64,000 nt of DNA from Pseudomonas vranovensis DSM 16006 (GTDB lineage: Bacteria > Pseudomonadota > Gammaproteobacteria > Pseudomonadales > Pseudomonadaceae): positions 310,001 to 374,000 of the forward strand of contig NZ_AUED01000002.1 of assembly GCF_000425805.1 (NCBI RefSeq), read 5' to 3'. The notes beneath the pieces were generated by a model, which worked only from the letters and a program-made list of their open reading frames with translations, was not told the DNA's origin and made no database searches. A program made the translations under genes and the position numbers. Shown here in pieces: positions 58,776 through 64,000 of this stretch. Positions within the stretch are counted from its first letter, which is position 1; each line of letters begins with the position of its first letter.

Positions 58776-59849
58776 TCAATCGCCGATATAGTCCAATGGC
58801 ACGCGCTTGAGGTTGCAGAAGATCTGGTAAGGGATCATTCCGGCCTGCATGGCCAAATCACTGGCCAATACATTCTTGCCCCACAGCTCCACTGGGCTGC
58901 CGACACCGGCGTCCGGCACATCGGTCAGGTCAATGCAGAGCATGTCCATCGACACCCGGCCGATCAGTTGGCTGCGCTTGCCGGCCACCAGTACAGGTGT
59001 ACCCGTCGGCGCCTGGCGTGGGTAACCGTCGGCATAACCCATGGCAACCACACCCACCCGGGTGGGGCGCGGGCTGATGAATCTGGCGCCGTAGCCCACC
59101 GGCTCACCGGCCGGCAACTCGCGCACGCTGATCACCCGCGATTGCAGGGTCATCACCGGCTGCAGGCGCGCCGCATCGGCCTGGGGTACTTCGAACGGGG
59201 TGGCGCCGTAGAGCATGATGCCTGGGCGCACCCAGTCACTGGGAATGTTCGGCCAGCCGAGCACGGCCGGCGAGTTGCGCAGACTGACTTCGGCACTCAG
59301 GCCCTGACGAGCAGCCTGGAACACCGCCACCTGGTCGGCGCTGGCAGCGCTGTCGAGTTCGTCGGCGCGAGCGAAGTGGCTCATCAGCACGATGCGGGTC
59401 ACCTTGCCGCTGGCCAACAGGCGCTGGTAGGCGCCCTGGTAGTCCTTCGGATGCAGTCCAACCCGGTGCATGCCGGTGTCCATTTTCAGCCACACGGTGA
59501 TCGGTTTGTTGATCCGGGCTTGCTCGATTGCCTCCAGTTGCCACAGCGAATGCACCACACACCACAAGTCGTGCCGGGTGATCAGCTCCAGTTCGCTGGC
59601 TTCGAAAAAGCCTTCGAGCAGCAACACCGGCGCCTTGATCCCGGCAGCCCGCAGTTCCAGCGCTTCCTCGATGCAGGCCACGGCGAAACCATCGGCCTGT
59701 TGCTCCAGCGCCAGGGCGCAGCGCACGGCACCGTGGCCATAGGCATCGGCCTTGATCACGGCCAGGGCTTTGGCACCGGACAATTCGCGGGCCAGTTGAT
59801 AGTTGTGACGCAGGGCTTGGAGGTCGATCAGGGCACGGGCGGGACGCAT
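58776..59849 (-). CDS. dadX: Alanine racemase, catabolic
   Basis: Interconverts L- and D-alanine with PLP, feeding DadA. The 357-residue protein has the PLP lysine K33 in [10 protein letters not shown] and the opposing base Y253 in GYGARF. The start [13 protein letters not shown] is ATG 59849; an upstream in-frame ATG at 59900 adds 17 unrelated residues. Third gene of the dadA-ridA-dadX set, 96 bp after ridA. Confidence 0.96.
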   Translation of the reverse strand: MRPARALIDLQALRHNYQLARELSGAKALAVIKADAYGHGAVRCALALEQQADGFAVACIEEALELRAAGIKAPVLLLEGFFEASELELITRHDLWCVVHSLWQLEAIEQARINKPITVWLKMDTGMHRVGLHPKDYQGAYQRLLASGKVTRIVLMSHFARADELDSAASADQVAVFQAARQGLSAEVSLRNSPAVLGWPNIPSDWVRPGIMLYGATPFEVPQADAARLQPVMTLQSRVISVRELPAGEPVGYGARFISPRPTRVGVVAMGYADGYPRQAPTGTPVLVAGKRSQLIGRVSMDMLCIDLTDVPDAGVGSPVELWGKNVLASDLAMQAGMIPYQIFCNLKRVPLDYIGD

Positions 59850-59945
59850 GGCGGCAGCCTTCTGGGCAGTCTGGTTAGAAGTAAAAAACCCGGTGCACAA
59901 CTACAGCTTGTGGGCCGCCAGCGGCACCGGGTGAGGGATTGCGGG

Positions 59946-60299
59946 TTACGGCAATGCAGCGACCACCGACAGCTCAACGAGGATTTCCGGCTCGCACAAT
60001 TTGGCTTCGACGGTGGCACGGGCCGGTGCGACGCCTTTGGGCAGCCACTTGTCCCACACCGCGTTCATGCCCTGGAAATCGGCATCGATGTCCTTGAGGT
60101 AGATGGTCACCGACAGCAGGCGGCTTTTGTCGGTGCCTGCCAGGTCCAGCAGGCGCTCGATGTTGGCCAGGGTTTCACGGGTCTGCTGTTCGATGCCGGC
60201 ATTCATGTCGTCACCCACCTGGCCCGCCAGGTAGACGGTGCCGTTGTGGGTAACGATCTGGCTCATACGCTCATTGGTGAGCTGGCGCTGGACTGGCAT
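59946..60299 (-). CDS. ridA: RidA family protein of the dad operon
   Basis: A 117-residue RidA/YjgF enamine-imine deaminase: [59 protein letters not shown] with the active-site Arg. It hydrolyses imine products of DadA, limiting damage. The start is ATG 60299 in the middle of the dadA 3' end, overlapping it by 29 bp. Confidence 0.94.
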   Translation of the reverse strand: MPVQRQLTNERMSQIVTHNGTVYLAGQVGDDMNAGIEQQTRETLANIERLLDLAGTDKSRLLSVTIYLKDIDADFQGMNAVWDKWLPKGVAPARATVEAKLCEPEILVELSVVAALP

Positions 60300-61572
60300 G
60301 CTTAGCAGACTCCTGGTGTTTTCCATAACGCGAAATATCGAGGCCTTCGGCGCTGATTTGCGGCTTTTTGCGCGCCATCAGGTCAGCCAGCAGGCGACCG
60401 GAACCGCAAGCCATGGTCCAACCCAGCGTACCGTGGCCGGTGTTGAGGAACAGGTTGCGGAACGGCGTGGCGCCCACGATCGGCGTACCGTCCGGGGTGG
60501 TCGGACGCAAGCCGGTCCAGAAGCTGGCCTGGCTCAGGTCGCCGCCGCGAGGATAAAGGTCGTTGACGATCATCTCCAGGGTTTCACGTCGACGCGGGTT
60601 CAGCGACAGGTCAAAACCGGCAATCTCGGCCATGCCGCCAACGCGAATGCGGTTGTCGAAACGGGTGATCGCGACCTTGTAGGTTTCATCGAGAATGGTC
60701 GAGGTCGGTGCCATGGCCGGGTCGGTGATCGGCACGGTCAGCGAGTAACCTTTGAGCGGGTAGACCGGTGCGCGAATGCCCAGTGGCTTGAGCATTTGCG
60801 GCGAGTAGCTGCCCAGCGCCAACACGTAGCGGTCGGCGGTCTCCAGCTTGCCATCGATCCACACACCATTGATGCGATCACCTGCGAAGTCCAGGCGCTG
60901 AATGTCCTGGCCGAAGCGGAACTCGACGCCCAGTTTGATTGCCATTTCCGCCAGGCGCGTGGTGAACAGCTGGCAGTCGCCGGTCTGGTCGTTAGGCAGA
61001 CGCAACGCGCCGGCCAGAATGTCGGTAACGTTGGCCAGCGCAGGTTCGACGCGGGCGATGCCGTCGCGGTCGAGCAGCTCGTAAGGCACACCGGATTGCT
61101 CCAGAACAGCGATGTCCTTGGCAGCATTGTCCAGTTGCGCCTGGGTACGAAACAGCTGGGTGGTACCCAGGGTGCGACCTTCGTAGGCGATGCCGGTTTC
61201 GGCGCGCAGTTCGTCGAGGCAGTCACGGCTGTACTCGGACAGACGTACCATGCGCTCCTTGTTCACGGCATAGCGGCTGGCAGTGCAGTTGCGCAGCATT
61301 TGCGCCATCCACAGGTATTGATCAACATCGGCGGTGGCCTTGATGGCCAGGGGCGCATGGCGCTCAAGCAGCCACTTGATGGCCTTCAGAGGCACGCCCG
61401 GCGCAGCCCAGGGCGAGGCATAGCCTGGCGAGACCTGGCCGGCGTTGGCAAAGCTGGTTTCCATGGCAACTGCTGGCTGACGGTCGACCACGACCACTTC
61501 GTATCCCTGCCGTGCCAAATAGTAAGCACTGGCGGTTCCGATCACACCGCTACCAAGTACCAGAACTCGCAT
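60271..61572 (-). CDS. dadA: D-amino acid dehydrogenase small subunit-type protein DadA
   Basis: A 433-residue FAD-dependent D-amino acid dehydrogenase that passes electrons to the quinone pool. FAD motif [20 protein letters not shown] at the very N-terminus, [19 protein letters not shown], and the C-terminal [24 protein letters not shown]. Converts D-alanine to pyruvate and ammonia. First gene of dadA-ridA-dadX; transcribed divergently from lrp. A palindromic site lies in the shared promoter. Confidence 0.96.
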   Translation of the reverse strand: MRVLVLGSGVIGTASAYYLARQGYEVVVVDRQPAVAMETSFANAGQVSPGYASPWAAPGVPLKAIKWLLERHAPLAIKATADVDQYLWMAQMLRNCTASRYAVNKERMVRLSEYSRDCLDELRAETGIAYEGRTLGTTQLFRTQAQLDNAAKDIAVLEQSGVPYELLDRDGIARVEPALANVTDILAGALRLPNDQTGDCQLFTTRLAEMAIKLGVEFRFGQDIQRLDFAGDRINGVWIDGKLETADRYVLALGSYSPQMLKPLGIRAPVYPLKGYSLTVPITDPAMAPTSTILDETYKVAITRFDNRIRVGGMAEIAGFDLSLNPRRRETLEMIVNDLYPRGGDLSQASFWTGLRPTTPDGTPIVGATPFRNLFLNTGHGTLGWTMACGSGRLLADLMARKKPQISAEGLDISRYGKHQESAKHASPAPAHQ

Positions 61573-61684
61573 GTTGATTACCCTCGACGCAGCGTACCGC
61601 TGACATTTGTTGTTAATGGCGTAGATGGGCGCAGTATAGGAAGGTATGGGCAGTGCTTTTCACTATATAAAAGCCTATATTTGG

Positions 61685-61696
61685 CGAGAATTCTCG
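61685..61696. promoter_or_regulatory. Lrp-like site in the dadA-lrp gap
   Basis: Perfect 12-bp palindrome CGAGAATTCTCG, AT-centred as in Lrp boxes (YAGHAWATTWTDCTR), 33 bp upstream of lrp within the 156-bp divergent gap. Confidence 0.5.
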
Positions 61697-61728
61697 GCAA
61701 GGTTGGCTTTTACGGAGGGGCATCCACT

Positions 61729-62217
61729 ATGAGAACCCAGCACCAAAGCAAGCGTGAACTGGACAAGATCGACCGCAATATCCTGCGTATCCTGCAGGCG
61801 GATGGGCGTATTTCATTCACTGAACTGGGTGAGAAAGTCGGCCTCTCGACCACGCCCTGCACCGAGCGGGTGCGGCGCCTGGAGCGCGAAGGGATCATCA
61901 TGGGCTACAACGCCCGGCTCAACCCGCAGCACCTGAAGGGCAGCCTGCTGGTGTTCGTCGAGATCAGCCTGGACTACAAGTCGGGCGATACATTCGAGGA
62001 GTTTCGCCGCGCCGTCCTCAAGCTCCCCCATGTGCTGGAGTGCCACCTGGTCTCGGGCGACTTCGACTATCTGGTCAAGGCGCGGATCTCGGAGATGGCC
62101 TCCTACCGCAAGCTGCTGGGCGACATCCTGCTCAAGCTGCCGCACGTGCGCGAATCCAAGAGCTACATCGTCATGGAAGAGGTGAAAGAGAGCCTCAACC
62201 TGCCCATTCCAGACTGA
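61729..62217 (+). CDS. lrp: Leucine-responsive regulatory protein / dad operon activator
   Basis: A 162-residue Lrp/AsnC regulator: HTH LDKIDRNILRILQADGRISFTELGEKVGLS, then RAM ligand domain (FVEISLDYKS, GDFDYLVKARI, SYIVMEEVKES). GGAGGGG precedes ATG 61729. The divergent position matches P. aeruginosa DadR/Lrp, which activates dadA with alanine. Confidence 0.95.
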   Translation: MRTQHQSKRELDKIDRNILRILQADGRISFTELGEKVGLSTTPCTERVRRLEREGIIMGYNARLNPQHLKGSLLVFVEISLDYKSGDTFEEFRRAVLKLPHVLECHLVSGDFDYLVKARISEMASYRKLLGDILLKLPHVRESKSYIVMEEVKESLNLPIPD

Positions 62218-62220
62218 GCC

Positions 62221-62574
62221 TCAGACCAGCACCTGGCGGGTGCTGGCGATGTACTGGTGCACCAGTTTCTCGGCCTGGGGATCAATCATTTGCGCTGGCC
62301 CACGACCATTGGGGCATGGCAGGCGCGGGCTAGTACCGAACAGCCGGCAGATCAGCGGCCGCTCTTCATACACCGTGCAGCCTTCGGGCCCCAGGTGTAC
62401 GCAGTTCAGTTCGTTGAGGGCGGCCTCCTGCTCGGCAGCGCTCTTGCGCGGCAGGCGGGCCATTTCCTCGGACGACGTGGTCACCGGCCCGCAGCAGTCG
62501 TGACAGCCCGGGATACACTCGAAGGACGGGATCTGGTCGCGCAGGAAACGGATCTTGTGGCTATTGCAACTCAT
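62221..62574 (-). CDS. YkgJ-family cysteine-cluster protein
   Basis: A 117-residue protein with the CxxxCxxCC-type cluster (ECIPGCHDCCGPV) and later cysteines in LNCVHLGPEGCTVYEERPLICRLFG, the CxxCxxxCC and C...C pattern of the YkgJ/zinc- or iron-chelating family. Metal role inferred; no reaction known. Convergent with lrp, with only 3 bp between the stops. Confidence 0.92.
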   Translation of the reverse strand: MSCNSHKIRFLRDQIPSFECIPGCHDCCGPVTTSSEEMARLPRKSAAEQEAALNELNCVHLGPEGCTVYEERPLICRLFGTSPRLPCPNGRGPAQMIDPQAEKLVHQYIASTRQVLV

Positions 62575-62688
62575 GGCGGCCTGCGGCGAAGAAGGGGAAA
62601 GACGCTATTTTGCCCCATGGTTGCCCGGTGCCGAAAGCGCAGCTTATCCTGCGTCAATTTTTCTAAACATATCAATCAGGACTCATGC

Positions 62689-63993
62689 ATGAGCGCCCCT
62701 GTTCAACAGCCCACTTCCCACACCGCTTCGTACTATGCAGCCAGCAGCCTGCCGCAGCCGGAATATCCGCCGTTGCAGGGCGAGTTGACTTGCGATGTCT
62801 GCGTGGTGGGCGGTGGCTTTTCCGGGTTGAACACGGCCATCGAACTGGCTGAACGCGGCCTGAGCGTGATCGTTCTGGAAGCGCGCAAGATGGGTTGGGG
62901 CGCCAGCGGACGCAATGGCGGCCAGCTGATTCGTGGTGTTGGCCATGGCCTGGATCAGTTCGCCTCGATCCTGGGGAACGAGGGCGTTCGTCAACTCAAG
63001 TTGATGGGGCTGGAAGCCGTGGACATCGTTCGCGAGCGCATCGAGCGCCACAACATTGCCTGCGACCTGACCTGGGGCTACTGCGACCTGGCCAACAAGC
63101 CACGCGACCTGGAAGGCTTCGCCGAGGATGCCGAGGAACTGCGCAGCCTGGGCTATCGCCATGAGCTGCGCCTGGTTCAGCCTGAGCAGATGCACACGGT
63201 AGTCGGCTCCGACCAGTATGTGGGCGGCCTGATCGACATGGGCTCTGGCCACCTGCATCCACTGAACCTGGCCCTGGGTGAAGCGGCCGTCGCCAGCCAG
63301 CTGGGCGTCACGTTGTTCGAGCAATCGGCGGTGACGCGCATCGACTACGGCCCGCAGGTGCGCGTACACACCGCCAGCGGCTCAGTACGCGCCAATACCC
63401 TGGTGCTGGGCTGCAATGCCTACCTCAATGACCTGAACCCCACACTCGGCGGCAAGGTGCTGCCGGCGGGCAGCTATATCATCGCCACCGAGCCACTGAG
63501 CGACGCCAAGGCACGGACACTGTTGCCGCAGAACATGGCCGTGTGCGACCAGCGAGTGGCCCTGGACTATTACCGCCTGTCGGCTGACCGGCGCCTGCTG
63601 TTCGGCGGCGCCTGCCATTACTCCGGCCGCGACCCGCAAGACATTGCCGCCTACATGCGCCCGAAAATGCTCAAGGTGTTCCCGCAACTGGCCGATGTAC
63701 GCATCGACTACCAGTGGGGCGGCATGATCGGTATCGGTGCCAATCGCCTGCCGCAGATTGGCCGCCTGCCCGACCAGCCGAATGTGTATTTCGCCCAGGC
63801 CTATTCCGGCCATGGGCTCAACGCGACTCACCTGGCCGGCAAACTGCTCGGCGAGGCCATCAGCGGCCAGCAAAGCGGACGCTTCGATCTGTTCGCCCAG
63901 GTACCACACATCACGTTTCCAGGCGGCAAGCACCTGCGCTCGCCGCTGCTGGCCCTGGGCATGCTCTGGCACCGCCTCAAAGAGCTGGTCTAG
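62689..63993 (+). CDS. pauB: Gamma-glutamylpolyamine oxidase-type FAD oxidoreductase (PuuB/PauB)
   Basis: A 434-residue FAD-dependent oxidase: Rossmann motif CDVCVVGGGFSGLNTAIELAERG (~34-57), GWGASGRNGGQLIRG cofactor loop, and C-terminal VYFAQAYSGHGLNATHLAGKLL. The family oxidises gamma-glutamylputrescine or related compounds; its place near lrp matches the P. aeruginosa PauB-type gene. The start MSAPVQQPT is ATG 62689; the frame extends upstream to 62257 antisense to the YkgJ gene. The symbol follows the P. aeruginosa naming and is tentative. Only 7 bp of the window follow its stop. Confidence 0.87.
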   Translation: MSAPVQQPTSHTASYYAASSLPQPEYPPLQGELTCDVCVVGGGFSGLNTAIELAERGLSVIVLEARKMGWGASGRNGGQLIRGVGHGLDQFASILGNEGVRQLKLMGLEAVDIVRERIERHNIACDLTWGYCDLANKPRDLEGFAEDAEELRSLGYRHELRLVQPEQMHTVVGSDQYVGGLIDMGSGHLHPLNLALGEAAVASQLGVTLFEQSAVTRIDYGPQVRVHTASGSVRANTLVLGCNAYLNDLNPTLGGKVLPAGSYIIATEPLSDAKARTLLPQNMAVCDQRVALDYYRLSADRRLLFGGACHYSGRDPQDIAAYMRPKMLKVFPQLADVRIDYQWGGMIGIGANRLPQIGRLPDQPNVYFAQAYSGHGLNATHLAGKLLGEAISGQQSGRFDLFAQVPHITFPGGKHLRSPLLALGMLWHRLKELV

Positions 63994-64000
63994 CCCCGCC

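Noticed and set aside
58185..60305. 706-residue plus-strand frame
   Set aside because: Runs antisense across pauR, dadX and ridA, three recognisable genes.
60238..61728. Plus-strand extension upstream of lrp
   Set aside because: Antisense to dadA; the Lrp family begins at ATG 61729 with a GGAGG site.

Overview
The window is a chromosomal segment of a high-GC gammaproteobacterium, almost certainly a Pseudomonas of the P. putida group. Gene content and order follow the Pseudomonas ppk-hemB ... algP-algQ-dsbB-hemY-hemX-hemD-hemC-algR-argH ... cyaA-rnk-cyaY-lysA-dapF-xerC ... amtB-glnK ... rep-xpt ... pauR-dadX-ridA-dadA-lrp backbone. The lysine-catabolic block amaA/amaB/lysR/hglS and the GCGGGGCAAGCCCGCTCCTA-type REP elements are typical of P. 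putida-like species. No rRNA, tRNA, CRISPR array, insertion sequence, integrase or phage gene was seen; this is stable core genome with a few accessory pockets.

Layout. 1-6.4 kb: polyphosphate kinase (cut by the left edge), HemB, a DedA membrane protein, a fatty-acid hydroxylase/sterol-desaturase-type membrane enzyme, ElbB and a YaiI-family protein. 6.5-12.3 kb: a cytochrome c-FTR1 iron permease fusion with a palindromic operator candidate at its promoter, a LysE exporter, a small MscS channel coupled to an ABC-F ATPase, and a TIGR02444 protein. 12.2-20.6 kb: the lysine/alanine-rich AlgP, an FKBP isomerase, the anti-sigma factor AlgQ, DsbB, and the algR-hemC-hemD-hemX-hemY run; the sensor gene algZ/fimS found between algR and argH in P. 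aeruginosa is not there. 20.9-32.7 kb: argH, a glutathione transferase, two small conserved proteins, class I adenylate cyclase, rnk, a DUF1289 protein, cyaY, and the run lptM-lysA-dapF-DUF484-xerC-HAD. 32.7-37.5 kb: sutA, amtB and glnK with a sigma-54/NtrC-type control region, ubiK and comM.

37.6-42.8 kb is the most unusual part. A secreted lipoprotein of unknown function is followed by a ToxR-like membrane-anchored winged-helix regulator translationally coupled to a ToxS-like small membrane protein (each with two periplasmic cysteines), then a second lipoprotein, a small outer-membrane beta-barrel, and an MscS channel with a cyclic-nucleotide-binding-type domain. I read this as a candidate envelope-sensing regulatory module; its function is not known to me.

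42.8-48.3 kb encodes the pipecolate/aminoadipate branch of lysine catabolism (AmaA, AmaB, a LysR regulator, and HglS, which turns 2-oxoadipate into D-2-hydroxyglutarate). 48.3-55.4 kb: a LysR/MATE-exporter divergent pair, a c-di-GMP GGDEF/EAL protein with a Fur-like palindrome upstream, Rep helicase and xanthine phosphoribosyltransferase. 55.5-64 kb: an acetyl-CoA hydrolase/transferase-family enzyme, cytochrome c5, the polyamine regulator PauR, the D-alanine catabolic operon dadA-ridA-dadX with its divergent Lrp activator, a YkgJ zinc/iron-cluster protein, and a PuuB/PauB-type gamma-glutamylpolyamine oxidase. Seven REP-type repeats sit mainly in intergenic gaps.

Starts were chosen from family alignments remembered by eye plus Shine-Dalgarno spacing; no database search was run.
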